A DNA stretch of 64,000 nucleotides from assembly GCF_010501075.1 (NCBI RefSeq), contig NZ_QVMN01000006.1, forward strand, positions 179,139-243,138. Direction: 5' to 3'. This document shows, in pieces, positions 45,501-54,410 of the stretch. Numbering within the stretch: the first letter of the stretch is position 1; each line of letters opens with the position of its first letter. The translations under genes and the position numbers were made by a program. The notes below the pieces were generated by a model, which saw only the letters and a program-made list of their open reading frames with translations, was not told the origin of the DNA and made no database searches. Source of the DNA: Dysgonomonas sp. 25. Lineage in GTDB: Bacteria > Bacteroidota > Bacteroidia > Bacteroidales > Dysgonomonadaceae.

Positions 45501-46082
45501 TTAACTATTTTTCATTTTCTTCTTTAACCAATCTGGTACAGGTGATGCCGGAAGCGGAACAATGGCATTGGGCGATGCCGACAAATTACTCACTTTGCTG
45601 TGAGGAACCTGTGTGTGGCAGTCCCAGCAGGCTTTTCCTTTGCCCTCTTTCGTGTCGCAATAGTCGATCATCCCTGTTTTGACAAACTCGGTATTCAACT
45701 CCAGATGGCAACGGATGCAATTGTTCATAATCACTTCGTAGCTTTCTTCGCGCGGACGTATAACCTGCGGTTCGCCGTTGACGGTGAACACGGCGGCATG
45801 ATACAGCCCGTCTTTTGCTTTGAAGGCATATTTGCTGATAACATTATCGTGCGGAACGTGGCAGTCGTTGCAGGTAGCCCACTGTGCATGCGAACTATGA
45901 TTCCACGATTGATAGTATGGAGTCATAATGTGACAGTTGACACAAGCTGACGGATCGTCCGAAAGATACGAATATGCCCTCGACATGTAAAAGGTATACC
46001 CGCCTAATCCCGCAATGATGCCACCTATCACGAAGATAGGGACTATCCAGCGGCTGGGAATATGTCTTAAGAGCTTTTTCAT
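45501..46082 (-). CDS. nrfH: Nitrite reductase membrane subunit NrfH
   Basis: A 193-residue NapC/NirT-type tetraheme quinol dehydrogenase. One N-terminal membrane helix (about residues 13-33, VPIFVIGGIIAGLGGYTFY) is followed by four CxxCH motifs (CVNCHIM, CNDCHVP, CIRCHLE, CWDCHTQ). It passes electrons from menaquinol to NrfA. It is the second gene of the operon, 39 bases after the porin gene. Confidence 0.96.
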   Translation of the reverse strand: MKKLLRHIPSRWIVPIFVIGGIIAGLGGYTFYMSRAYSYLSDDPSACVNCHIMTPYYQSWNHSSHAQWATCNDCHVPHDNVISKYAFKAKDGLYHAAVFTVNGEPQVIRPREESYEVIMNNCIRCHLELNTEFVKTGMIDYCDTKEGKGKACWDCHTQVPHSKVSNLSASPNAIVPLPASPVPDWLKKKMKNS

Positions 46083-46121
46083 TTTAGTTGATCGTTTATT
46101 TTCTTCTATTTCACCGGGTTA

Positions 46122-47258
46122 TCAGAATCCGATTTGCAACTGGGCAAATACTGTGTTGTTAGCACCCCCTAAATCCCACTTTTTCGAGTAATCGGAGTAG
46201 GTATAATTCAACTGGATCCTGCACTGAGGATAAAAATAATAATTAAATCCAACAGTATAATCTTTTGCTTCCTTATTAACACTCTTATTCTGATTGTAAT
46301 AATCGAATTTTGCCAGAGCGTTCAGTTTTTTCGGCACTAAGTAATACAAGCCGAGAAGATACATCCCCTCTTTGTCCGTTCCGCCATCGTTGGCGCGCAA
46401 CCATTCGCTGCGGGCATAGAAACAGTCTGCCTTGTAGTCGGCGCTCACAAACCATCTGTTGCGCACATGGTCTACGTTGTTGTAATATACCTCGCCCTGA
46501 TAAGTACCTCCGCCCACGCGCAATCCTTTTACGGGTTGGAAGAGAATCATGGCGGCTAAGTCTTTCGTATTGTTCACTTCGCCTGTCGTTACCCCTGTCC
46601 CTTGGAACAAGCCCACCGAGTATTGAATCAGGTTGTGTCCGGCAGGTAGCGATACCAGTTCGCCCGATGCCATAATTCCCGCATCGCGACCGAAGTTGTT
46701 CTTATTGTTTTGCTTTTTCATGGTGTCATCCTCTCCGGCATAACCTACTAAGTTGGCAATGGTGCGCGAATAGGCGGCCGTCTCCAGTGTGGCAGGCACT
46801 AACTGGCTCTCGAGGGTGAAAGGGCTTTTGAACTGTCCGACTTTCAGATTGAACTCGGTAGCTGCCGTCCATTCCGCCCAGAATTCCTGTACGGACGGAT
46901 TGGTCATTTCCAATAAAAAGCCATAGCGGAACGATTCGTTTAACCGTCCATTGACCGAAAGGAAAAGATTTTTGGCTTTGAAATCGTTGTGAACCCTTTT
47001 GCCATCGGTATATTGGTACATCAATTGCCCGTTTCCTCCGATTTGTATGTAAGGAGAATTAAATATATTACGTACTTTCTCCGTTGTTTGAGAGAAGGTG
47101 CTCTTTTGTTCTTTAGAAGAAGATTTCCGCAACTCATCCGCTTCGGATTGCGTCAGGACGTTTTTTTCGACCAGTTTGTTCAGCAGATCGTCCGTATCCT
47201 GTGCCGAAACGATGCTGTATGATAAGCATACGAGCAATAATAAGAGTAATTTCTTCAT
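46122..47258 (-). CDS. OprO/OprP-like outer-membrane porin
   Basis: A 378-residue outer-membrane protein. The ATG at 47258 gives a clean signal peptide (LLLLLLVCLSYSIVSAQ); the frame runs further up to 47438, but that would cover the operator region. A short coiled region (about residues 20-55, LLNKLVEKNVLTQSEADELR) is followed by barrel strands ending in VFAQLQIGF, whose last residue is Phe as in many porins. GFLLEMTNPSVQEFWAEW and LKVGQFKSPFTLES are typical of phosphate-selective-type porins. As the first gene of the nrf operon it may let nitrite into the periplasm; this is inference from position. Confidence 0.85.
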   Translation of the reverse strand: MKKLLLLLLVCLSYSIVSAQDTDDLLNKLVEKNVLTQSEADELRKSSSKEQKSTFSQTTEKVRNIFNSPYIQIGGNGQLMYQYTDGKRVHNDFKAKNLFLSVNGRLNESFRYGFLLEMTNPSVQEFWAEWTAATEFNLKVGQFKSPFTLESQLVPATLETAAYSRTIANLVGYAGEDDTMKKQNNKNNFGRDAGIMASGELVSLPAGHNLIQYSVGLFQGTGVTTGEVNNTKDLAAMILFQPVKGLRVGGGTYQGEVYYNNVDHVRNRWFVSADYKADCFYARSEWLRANDGGTDKEGMYLLGLYYLVPKKLNALAKFDYYNQNKSVNKEAKDYTVGFNYYFYPQCRIQLNYTYSDYSKKWDLGGANNTVFAQLQIGF

Positions 47259-47283
47259 AGTAAATAAAATAGTTATTAGGTTA

Positions 47284-47358
47284 TTTACAATAATTATACA
47301 CTTTTCCGGATACAAATTTTGTAAAAGTCTTCCAAAAAAAGTGTAATAATTATTACAC
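47284..47358. promoter_or_regulatory. Operator region between nrf operon and porX
   Basis: GTGTAATAATTATTACAC at 47341-47358 is a perfect 18-base palindrome. A second, imperfect copy (TTTACAATAATTATACAC) lies at 47284-47301, nearer the porin start. Both share the core ATAATTAT. The positions suit a dimeric regulator of the Crp/Fnr type, and one is encoded at the end of the operon. Confidence 0.65.
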
Positions 47359-47382
47359 TCCGGAGAAATATAAAAATATGAA

Positions 47383-47390
47383 TATATTTG
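47383..47390 (+). promoter_or_regulatory. -7 promoter box of porX
   Basis: TATATTTG, an exact match to TAnnTTTG, ends only four bases before the porX ATG. There is no TTTG at the usual -33 position; the perfect palindrome lies just upstream. Confidence 0.55.
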
Positions 47391-47394
47391 TAGT

Positions 47395-48942
47395 ATGAGA
47401 AAGAAACGTATTCTTTGGGCTGACGACGAGATAGACATCCTGCGTCCGCATATCCTTTTCCTCGAAGAAAAGGGCTATGAAGTGACTCCCGTCAACAGCG
47501 GGCAGGATGCGATAGATGCTTTCAGGAGCGAGTCGTTCGACATCGTTTTCCTCGACGAAAATATGCCGGGGCTGACGGGTATCGAAACGCTTACGATTAT
47601 GAAAGAGATCAATCCCGATATTCCCGTCATTATGATTACCAAAAGCGAGGATGAGGGGATTATGACGCACGCTATCGGTAAAAAGATTGCCGACTACCTC
47701 ATCAAGCCGGTGAACCCGAACCAGATATTGTTGTCGGTGAAAAAGAATTTGCATAAAGACGATATTGTTTCGGAGGTGACACTCGAAAGCTACCGCGACG
47801 AATATGTTAAAATAGGGATGCAGATAAGCGATGCGCGTACGCATACCGATTGGGTGGATATTTACAAAAAGCTCATCTACTGGGATATGGAGCTTTCTTC
47901 GGCGCAAAGCCCTTTGCTGGACTTGTTGCACATGCAGGAGCAGGAAGCCAACAAGGTTTTCAGCAAATATGTACGCTTCAACTACGAATCGTGGATACAG
48001 GATGCGGATAATGCTCCGCTGCTAAGTCCCAGATTGCTTTCCCGCAAACTTTTCCCCTTGCTCGACAAGGGCGAAAAGGTATTTTTTGTCTTGATAGACA
48101 ATCTCCGGCTCGACCAATGGTGGGAAGTGAAATCCCTCTTTACCAACGATTTCAATATCTCCGAAGATACCTATTTCGGCATTTTGCCCACGACTACCCA
48201 ATATGCGCGTAATGCCTTGTTCTCGGGGCTGATGCCTGCCCAGATAGCCCGGATGTACCCCGAGCTTTGGATTGATGAGGACGACGACGAAGGGAAAAAT
48301 ATGAATGAGGAGGCGCTTCTGCAATCGCAAATCGAACGTTGGCGCAAATCGTATTCGTTCTCTTACCATAAATTATTGACATCGGCCGCCGGAGAGAAGT
48401 TGGCACAGAACCTTCACCAGTATAATGATAAGCAGTTGAATGTGGCGGTGATTAACTTTATCGACATCCTGTCGCATGCCCGCACCGATTCGAAGATGAT
48501 ACGCGAACTGGCCTCGGACGAGGCAGCCTATCGCTCGCTGACGCGTTCGTGGATAAAGCATTCGAGTACGATGGATTTGATAAAAAAGGCGGCAGAAGCC
48601 GGATACAAAATCGTGCTGACAACCGACCACGGCACCATCCGCGTGAAGAATCCGCTGAAAGTGGTGGCAGAGAAGGATCAGGTAAATTCCAACATCCGCT
48701 ACAAGGTGAGCAAGAATATCGGTTACGACCGCAAAGAGGTATATGACAGCACATCGCCCGAAAAGATAGGCCTTCCTGCGGCAAATATCAGTACAAAATA
48801 TATCTTTGCATGCGGAGAGGACTTTTTTGCCTATCCCAATAATTACAATCATTTTGTTTCATACTATACCAACACGTTTCAACATGGCGGTATTTCGCTG
48901 GAGGAGATGATTGTTCCTTTTATTACAATGACTTTAAAATAA
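47395..48942 (+). CDS. porX: PorX, response regulator with PglZ domain
   Basis: A 515-residue regulator of the type IX secretion system. Residues 1-120 form a receiver domain with DDE near the start and the phosphoacceptor D54 (VFLDENMPG), T/K in [10 protein letters not shown] helical linker (about 120-200) follows, then a PglZ/alkaline-phosphatase-like domain (about 205-515), with metal-site segments [39 protein letters not shown] and [13 protein letters not shown]. In Porphyromonas it pairs with the sensor PorY, and its phosphodiesterase-type domain cleaves oligonucleotides. The presence of porX suggests the organism has type IX secretion, though no other por gene is in the window. tsaE follows eight bases later. 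Confidence 0.95.
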   Translation: MRKKRILWADDEIDILRPHILFLEEKGYEVTPVNSGQDAIDAFRSESFDIVFLDENMPGLTGIETLTIMKEINPDIPVIMITKSEDEGIMTHAIGKKIADYLIKPVNPNQILLSVKKNLHKDDIVSEVTLESYRDEYVKIGMQISDARTHTDWVDIYKKLIYWDMELSSAQSPLLDLLHMQEQEANKVFSKYVRFNYESWIQDADNAPLLSPRLLSRKLFPLLDKGEKVFFVLIDNLRLDQWWEVKSLFTNDFNISEDTYFGILPTTTQYARNALFSGLMPAQIARMYPELWIDEDDDEGKNMNEEALLQSQIERWRKSYSFSYHKLLTSAAGEKLAQNLHQYNDKQLNVAVINFIDILSHARTDSKMIRELASDEAAYRSLTRSWIKHSSTMDLIKKAAEAGYKIVLTTDHGTIRVKNPLKVVAEKDQVNSNIRYKVSKNIGYDRKEVYDSTSPEKIGLPAANISTKYIFACGEDFFAYPNNYNHFVSYYTNTFQHGGISLEEMIVPFITMTLK

Positions 48943-48950
48943 TCAATCTG

Positions 48951-49370
48951 ATGGAACTGAAAATAACATCGCTCGATAACATCCATGAAGTAGCCCGCCA
49001 GTTTATCGGTGAAATGGGCGATAATACGGTTTTTGCCTTCCGTGGCGATATGGGTGCCGGAAAGACAACCTTTATCAAAGCTATATGCGAGGAATTAGGC
49101 GTGGAAGACGTTATCAACAGCCCTACCTTTGCCATTGTCAACGAATACCGATCCGATAGCGGCGAATTGATCTATCACTTCGATTTTTACCGCATCAACA
49201 AGATCGAGGAGGCTTACGATTTCGGCTACGAAGATTATTTTTATAGCGGTAGCCTCTGCTTCATCGAATGGCCCGAGAAAATAGAATCCCTCTTACCTTT
49301 CGATGTGGTGAATGTGCATATCTCCGTCGGTGAGGATGGCAGCAGAAAGGTAGAAATAACGAACAAATAA
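48951..49370 (+). CDS. tsaE: tRNA threonylcarbamoyladenosine ATPase TsaE
   Basis: A 139-residue P-loop ATPase needed for t6A37 modification of tRNA, acting with TsaB, TsaC/Sua5 and TsaD. The Walker A motif is [11 protein letters not shown] at residues 32-42. [13 protein letters not shown] and YHFDFYRI at about 62-85 and LCFIEWPEK near 111 are family hallmarks. It follows porX by eight bases, an arrangement seen in other Bacteroidales. A Sua5/YrdC protein is encoded at 61964-62572. Confidence 0.95.
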   Translation: MELKITSLDNIHEVARQFIGEMGDNTVFAFRGDMGAGKTTFIKAICEELGVEDVINSPTFAIVNEYRSDSGELIYHFDFYRINKIEEAYDFGYEDYFYSGSLCFIEWPEKIESLLPFDVVNVHISVGEDGSRKVEITNK

Positions 49371-49403
49371 GTCTAATCGTGAGAGGATTAAAAAAAAATT
49401 CCC

Positions 49404-49411
49404 TATTTTTG
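49404..49411 (+). promoter_or_regulatory. -7 promoter box of the LytTR gene
   Basis: TATTTTTG matches TAnnTTTG and lies 17 bases before the start codon; no clear -33 element. Confidence 0.5.
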
Positions 49412-49427
49412 TTAAACATACAATCAA

Positions 49428-50294
49428 ATGGGGGCACAAATCAGAAATATACTCAACTTACTTAAACAGCCATTTCCTTATAGACATAAGAAATGGCAGA
49501 TCGTCGTTATTCCCGTTGTCTGTGCCATTGTAATAGCGCTTATTCTCAAACCGCAGGGCTTGGCCGTACTCCGCTCTCCGTTGAAGCCTGTCCTGATCAT
49601 ATCGGGCATGGTTGCCGTTGTATGTGCCATCGTGGCTTATATATTCCCGCTGATTTTTAAAAAATATTATCATCCGGCATATTGGACAAAAGGAAAATTC
49701 TTGTCGGTACCGTTGACTATTGTTACACTTCTTGTAGTTCCGCTGGTGTGCTACGTCGACTATTTGCATACCTCCGTTGGAGTGATGATAAAATATGACT
49801 TTATTGAGAGGCTTTTTATCTGGTATTCAATCTCCCTTATCATTGCTTTCTTCCCCACATTCATCATTTATATCAATGTTCTTCACAGTCGGGATACGAA
49901 TACAGCGGATACCCTGCCGGAAGAAGCGAATACAGTTGTTATAAGTAGCCAGTTGAAAGAAAAAATAGAACTGGCTCCCGACGGATTCCTATATGCAAAA
50001 GTTCAGGGAAACTATGTGACAGTCTATTATTTAGAAGCAAGTTTAAGTATCTGCAAGAAAACATTGCGGATAACGTTGGCCCAGTTGATGAGGATTTTTG
50101 AGAATTATTCGCCGATTGTCCGCTGCCACAGAGGATTTCTTATCAATACGTTATATATAACAGAACTGAAACGCAAGCAGCAAAATTATATTATAAGGCT
50201 TCAGAACGTAGATGCCGCGATACCTGTGACCCCCACTTATTTTCAGGCAGTACATAAACAATTGACCCAGATAAAGCCTGTTGTCATCCATTGA
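49428..50294 (+). CDS. Membrane-bound LytTR transcription regulator
   Basis: A 288-residue protein. The first 150 residues hold four predicted membrane helices (about 23-42, 50-75, 88-108, 125-148). The last 100 residues form a LytTR DNA-binding domain (FLYAKVQGNYVTVYY, then LRITLAQLMRIF, RCHRGFLINTLYI and AAIPVTPTYFQAV). Membrane-bound LytTR proteins of this kind occur in Bacteroidetes; the signal they sense is mostly unknown. It is transcribed alone and is followed 140 bases later by a FISUMP gene with direct repeats ahead of it, its most likely target. Confidence 0.9.
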   Translation: MGAQIRNILNLLKQPFPYRHKKWQIVVIPVVCAIVIALILKPQGLAVLRSPLKPVLIISGMVAVVCAIVAYIFPLIFKKYYHPAYWTKGKFLSVPLTIVTLLVVPLVCYVDYLHTSVGVMIKYDFIERLFIWYSISLIIAFFPTFIIYINVLHSRDTNTADTLPEEANTVVISSQLKEKIELAPDGFLYAKVQGNYVTVYYLEASLSICKKTLRITLAQLMRIFENYSPIVRCHRGFLINTLYITELKRKQQNYIIRLQNVDAAIPVTPTYFQAVHKQLTQIKPVVIH

Positions 50295-50341
50295 TCATTT
50301 CGTCCCAGAATTGCTGTGACAAAATGAAAAAATCCGCACAT

Positions 50342-50372
50342 TCGTCACAAAATAGCTTTGTTAGTCACTATT
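50342..50372 (+). promoter_or_regulatory. Possible LytTR-type direct repeats ahead of the FISUMP gene
   Basis: TCGTCAC at 50342-50348 and TAGTCAC at 50362-50368 are direct repeats 20 bases apart, with a further GTGAC-type word at 50316. They lie 66-92 bases before the start at 50434. Their spacing fits LytTR sites, and a similar pair lies upstream of the GH38 gene. Confidence 0.4.
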
Positions 50373-50433
50373 TTTTGTTTTAGAGTTGTATCTGCTGTTC
50401 TTTTGCAGACATAATATTATTAAAAGCAAATTT

Positions 50434-51696
50434 ATGAAATACAGAAGAGTATTATTATTTTTCTCGTCTTTGTTCTTTATATGTGTTAACATGAGTTATT
50501 TGAAAGCACAAGTTACTATCGGATCGGACATTGCGCCGAATAAAGGAGCATTATTGGACTTGAAAGAAGGAGCTAATACCACCAAAGGGTTAGGTATGCC
50601 GAGAGTGCAACTGACCAACCTCAACCCGACTACCCCTACCGAATTGGCACAATCTATCGGCGGAACAGGCAGTTGGACATTGGCCGATCACACAGCATTG
50701 GCAGTGTACAACGTCAAAGCGAACCATTGCGCCCTCCCTGAAGCTATTTACGAAGGATTATACGTATTCGACGGTGGAAAGTGGGAATTGCTGGGTCAAC
50801 CGTCTGTTGCTCCCGGCGTTCATACATTCACCGACAGCCGCAACGGCGAAACCTACCGCTACCGTGAATTCTATTACATGGCCGGTGCAACTAAAATCAG
50901 TGCCGGCGAATGGATGCTCGAAAACTTACGCTATATACCTAACAATGCCGATGCCGGTTTCACCGGTTTCACACATAGCGCAGCTACTATTACCATTCCT
51001 TACACCGATAAATATTGGTGTTATCCCTGGAAAGGGAATACGACCTACAATGCTGCACAAGCTCAGGCCGACTGGGATAAGCGCGCAGGCATTCTCTATA
51101 ATTGGCCTGCTGCCACCAATGGACGTACTACTACGGGTAACCCATTGGAGGGACAGGGAAATCCTGACGCCGCTGCTGCCATAGGCATTCAGGGCATATG
51201 CCCTTCGGGCTGGCACATCCCTACCGATGAGGAATGGAACGAACTGGAACGGGCTATTTACAACAATGCAAGCCTCTACAGCCAATACAAAGACGATGGA
51301 AGCGATGCTTTTCTGCCCACTACCTGGCAAGACAACAACACCCTTAACTGGGAAACGGGCTATGTTAATCCTTCTCCTCCTTTTGGTTGGCGCGGTTCTT
51401 CTGCCAAAGGGCACGGAATAGCGATGCTTTCGGAATGCCTTCTTCCGGGACACGGCTACGGAACTCCCGGCGGAAAGAGTCTTTCCTCGGTGAAGGGTGG
51501 CTTCGAAGCGCATCTTGCGGGTCATGGTAAAGCGGGAAATGTAACCCTTTACGGAAGCGGTGGATTTATCTGGTCGGCCAGTGCTCACGGCAGTGGCGAT
51601 GCATGGTTACGGAGTTTTTCCGTGGGTAACCCGCAAGTGTACCGGTTTGTCACTAATCGACACTACCTGTATTCTGTCCGCTGCAAAAAGAATTAA
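50434..51696 (+). CDS. Secreted FISUMP-domain protein 1
   Basis: A 420-residue secreted protein. The ATG at 50434 is chosen because it gives a normal signal peptide (LLFFSSLFFICVNMSYLKAQ) and lies after the putative promoter; the frame extends to 50386. The N-terminal module runs VTIGSDIAPNKGALLDLKE, LGMPRVQLTNL, HTALAVYNV and GLYVFDGGKWELLG. From about residue 150 a FISUMP domain (Fibrobacter succinogenes major paralogous domain) follows, with ISAGEWMLENLRYIPN, GICPSGWHIPTDEEWNELE and a last part of serine/glycine-rich turns ending YLYSVRCKKN. The domain is found in surface proteins of unknown function, often many per genome. It is probably under control of the LytTR protein upstream. Confidence 0.88.
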   Translation: MKYRRVLLFFSSLFFICVNMSYLKAQVTIGSDIAPNKGALLDLKEGANTTKGLGMPRVQLTNLNPTTPTELAQSIGGTGSWTLADHTALAVYNVKANHCALPEAIYEGLYVFDGGKWELLGQPSVAPGVHTFTDSRNGETYRYREFYYMAGATKISAGEWMLENLRYIPNNADAGFTGFTHSAATITIPYTDKYWCYPWKGNTTYNAAQAQADWDKRAGILYNWPAATNGRTTTGNPLEGQGNPDAAAAIGIQGICPSGWHIPTDEEWNELERAIYNNASLYSQYKDDGSDAFLPTTWQDNNTLNWETGYVNPSPPFGWRGSSAKGHGIAMLSECLLPGHGYGTPGGKSLSSVKGGFEAHLAGHGKAGNVTLYGSGGFIWSASAHGSGDAWLRSFSVGNPQVYRFVTNRHYLYSVRCKKN

Positions 51697-51709
51697 TCAT
51701 TATAACAGA

Positions 51710-51784
51710 AACTCATTAATGGAACTGACTTTAAAAACTCACCAATAGAGCTGACTTTAAAACTTGCTAATAGAGCTGATTAAG
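51710..51784 (+). repeat. Three imperfect tandem repeats of 25-26 bases
   Basis: Units begin at 51710, 51736 and 51761, each with AACT(C/T)..., AATRGA(A/G)CTGA and TTAA. They lie in the 304-base gap between the two FISUMP genes. Confidence 0.65.
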
Positions 51785-51811
51785 AAAAACTATTTGCTTG
51801 TGTTAATAATC

Positions 51812-51853
51812 GGGGGTATTCCGGGCAGTGATTGCCGCAGAAACCCCTATTTT
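51812..51853 (+). terminator. Terminator between the FISUMP genes
   Basis: GGGGT/ACCCC outer stem (ending 51847) with an inner GGCA/TGCC pairing, followed by TATTTTT. It lies about 115 bases after the first FISUMP stop. Confidence 0.6.
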
Positions 51854-51876
51854 TATTGATAAGAAAGAACGGATAG

Positions 51877-51907
51877 TTGCATTTCTAACAAAAAATACGT
51901 TTCTTTG
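51877..51907 (+). promoter_or_regulatory. Promoter of FISUMP gene 2
   Basis: TTG at 51877-51879, a 20-base spacer and TTTCTTTG at 51900-51907. The last four bases match the -7 box but TA is replaced by TT. Leader about 90 bases. Confidence 0.4.
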
Positions 51908-52000
51908 CACTTTCGTATATTTAAAAAAAACACTAACACAGAAAAACAACAATCAATACACATTTTCCCTGCATATTGGGGAATATTAAAAATAACAACA

Positions 52001-53941
52001 ATGAACACAAGAACAATCTTGACACGGGCTATCCTACTCGTGGCCTTAGTAATCGGGGCAATCAGCCTGAACGGACAGGTAACCATCGGTAGTGGGCAAA
52101 CGGCAAATCCGGGAGCATTACTCGATCTGAAGCAGGATGGGACAACCACCAAGGGCTTGAAACTCCCCATCGTTTCGTTAAGTGATCCCGACAATCTTTT
52201 CCCCATGTTTACCGATGATGGCAGCAACGGCTATGTGGAAGGAACAAAAGCCACCGAGGATGCTTTGCATGCGGGACTGATGGTGTATAACTCCAAATAT
52301 TGCGACGGACAATTTGCTAAAGGATTATATGTATGGACAGGAGATAGCTGGGAGCAAATTACAGATAATGAAGTTCATTTTGCTGCAGGGTTATATTTTA
52401 CAGGTGACACGCTCCATCTTCCCAGCGGGATGGATGCCCGAGCATCGGCTGCCCAGACATTCAATTTCACATGGGATAGAGGAACACACGCCGATTGGTC
52501 AACACTGAGAAATGCTGTTGCTGGGGGATTAGTGTTTACACAAGCTTACGCACACATGACACCTGCCTCTCAGACATGGGCAACCAGCCCTTCTGTTTTG
52601 TCAGTTTATCCCGATGATATGACCAGTTCACTAGTGACAGAATATTATCCATGGCGTACGCGCCAATCAATGACTACCATTACGGCTTACTCTGTTGATT
52701 GTCCTCCAACAACTAAAGAACTCATATTAAATCAAACTAATTATGCATTTTATCCCATTTTGTCTTCTATACGGATTATAGACTCTTCTCCTTCTACTTT
52801 TAGCATTCGAGGTAATGCTGCTTGGAAGGCTACAGTGGTTCCAGGGAGTGCGTCTTCCGTAAGCGAAATATTTTCAGGTTATACAACTGCGACAAAAGGT
52901 GTGACAAGGCCTGTAACAGGCTATGATACCAATATCTTTGACTATACTGGTGCTGCAGGTGGAACAGGTACAAAATATAAAACAGCAATTGTTACTTTTA
53001 AAGATGTGCATAACCGAGCTAAAGATCTTATTGTAGAAGCAATACAGTGTCAAGGTACTCATGACTTGAGTGTGGTAACTATATCAGCAACTCCATCCCA
53101 AACAACAACCGGACACTCCAGTTGGGGAACAAAGGTAGTGCATCATCAGGAAAAAGCGGGAGTGTACAAAGAGTTTTATTCAGCAGATTTCGGCGGAGCC
53201 GGACGTTGGATGGTAACTAACCTAACAGCTACGAATTATGATGGAATCACTCATAGTGCTGGTCGAACTTTAACTGGTCCATCCAGAGGTATTTTTGGTT
53301 CATCTAGTGGTGCATATTGGTGTTATCCAAGCGCAACCACTTATGATACAAGCACAGAACATGATGCAAACCAATTCTTGGGTTATCTTTACACCTGGGA
53401 TGCTGCAACAGCTGGCAAAGGAGGCTCTACAGGATTAGTCCTTAACATAGAAGAAGAAGGTACAAATCATACTAAAGTTCAAGGTATTTGTCCTTCCGGA
53501 TGGCATTTACCATCTGATCGCGAATGGACTATATTGGAGAATGAGATAATACGCAATACAACTAAATATGCTAATATTACAACTGATATTGATAATTCAG
53601 GACTGTCAGATATACCGTATAATGCAGGTAGCCTTTCGCGGGATACTCCTCATGGGGCAGCCATGAAAGATCCTTGCGAAAACTTCTCGAACCACAACAA
53701 TGGAACTTCTAAAGCTTTCTCTCAAGGAGGGTTCAGTTTTTTATTTGCTGGCCAGTACTACCCTACAACTACTACAAATGGCGACTTTGGCAGGAGTGGC
53801 TATTTTTGGACTAGTAGTGTTCAGATGGCTACATATCAAACCGTTGCATGGGCTCGGCAAGTTACAGGTTATTCTGTTCGTGTTACTAAGAATGGACCGT
53901 ATGCTAATGCATCATCTTCCGTCCGCTGCAAGAAAGATTAA
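52001..53941 (+). CDS. Secreted FISUMP-domain protein 2
   Basis: A 646-residue secreted protein. The ATG at 52001 gives the signal peptide (AILLVALVIGAISLNGQ); the frame runs up to 51905. The N-terminal module is the same as in protein 1 (VTIGSGQTANPGALLDLKQ, LKLPIVSLSD, HAGLMVYNSKY, GLYVWTGDSWEQI). The middle (about residues 160-370) carries a BACON-like or immunoglobulin-like part (FSIRGNAAWKATVVPG, AIVTFKDVHNRAKDLIV). A FISUMP domain ends the protein (about 415-646, AGRWMVTNLTATN, GICPSGWHLPSDREWTILE, ASSSVRCKKD). Codons in the second half are more AT-rich than in the first 150 residues, which may mark a mosaic. It has its own promoter and a terminator before it. Confidence 0.87.
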   Translation: MNTRTILTRAILLVALVIGAISLNGQVTIGSGQTANPGALLDLKQDGTTTKGLKLPIVSLSDPDNLFPMFTDDGSNGYVEGTKATEDALHAGLMVYNSKYCDGQFAKGLYVWTGDSWEQITDNEVHFAAGLYFTGDTLHLPSGMDARASAAQTFNFTWDRGTHADWSTLRNAVAGGLVFTQAYAHMTPASQTWATSPSVLSVYPDDMTSSLVTEYYPWRTRQSMTTITAYSVDCPPTTKELILNQTNYAFYPILSSIRIIDSSPSTFSIRGNAAWKATVVPGSASSVSEIFSGYTTATKGVTRPVTGYDTNIFDYTGAAGGTGTKYKTAIVTFKDVHNRAKDLIVEAIQCQGTHDLSVVTISATPSQTTTGHSSWGTKVVHHQEKAGVYKEFYSADFGGAGRWMVTNLTATNYDGITHSAGRTLTGPSRGIFGSSSGAYWCYPSATTYDTSTEHDANQFLGYLYTWDAATAGKGGSTGLVLNIEEEGTNHTKVQGICPSGWHLPSDREWTILENEIIRNTTKYANITTDIDNSGLSDIPYNAGSLSRDTPHGAAMKDPCENFSNHNNGTSKAFSQGGFSFLFAGQYYPTTTTNGDFGRSGYFWTSSVQMATYQTVAWARQVTGYSVRVTKNGPYANASSSVRCKKD

Positions 53942-54041
53942 TAACCAGTTACTTCGCCCTTCGGGCGGTTACGAGTTACAAGAAACTTTATCGATATAAG
54001 AAAAGTTGACAAGTAGACGAGTAAACAAGTTGACATATAGA

Positions 54042-54409
54042 TTGTCATCCCGGGCGAATGCGAGGGAGCTCGCTGCGCTTTGTGCTGTTCATCCTCGGGT
54101 TGGGATGTTTCGCCAAAGGCTCAGCAAGATAGAATCGTTATTTTACTTCGTGGTACTCTGTGAAAGACTCCGTGAATCTCTGTGGTTAAAAAGAAAAAAT
54201 GACAAGACAAAAAAATGCTGTATCGCGTAATATTTGAGTCGCCTACGCTCCTCGAAACAACGTTCGACGAACGAAGGTGAGTCAATGTTAATTGTCAAGA
54301 GTGTCAAGTTTTAACTAAATTTCGATTGATTATCAGTGGATTAATATTTTGACAGAATTTGACAGCTATATCAGTCCTGTAAAGAAACGCTTTGTGCCTT
54401 TGGCGGGCT
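54042..54409 (-). repeat. Dispersed intergenic repeat, copy B
   Basis: About 368 bases homologous to 35357-35640 on the opposite strand. The strongest block is 54293-54336, and the CACAGAG/CACGGAG words lie at about 54150-54186. An added stretch of about 63 bases (54231-54293) is missing in copy A. Inside it CGTTCGACGAACG (54261-54273) is a palindrome, and TGAGTC occurs at both 54235 and 54278. The copy fills the gap between FISUMP gene 2 and apgM; a small CGCCC/GGGCG hairpin at 53955-53967 lies before it. Confidence 0.8.
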
Positions 54410-54410
54410 T

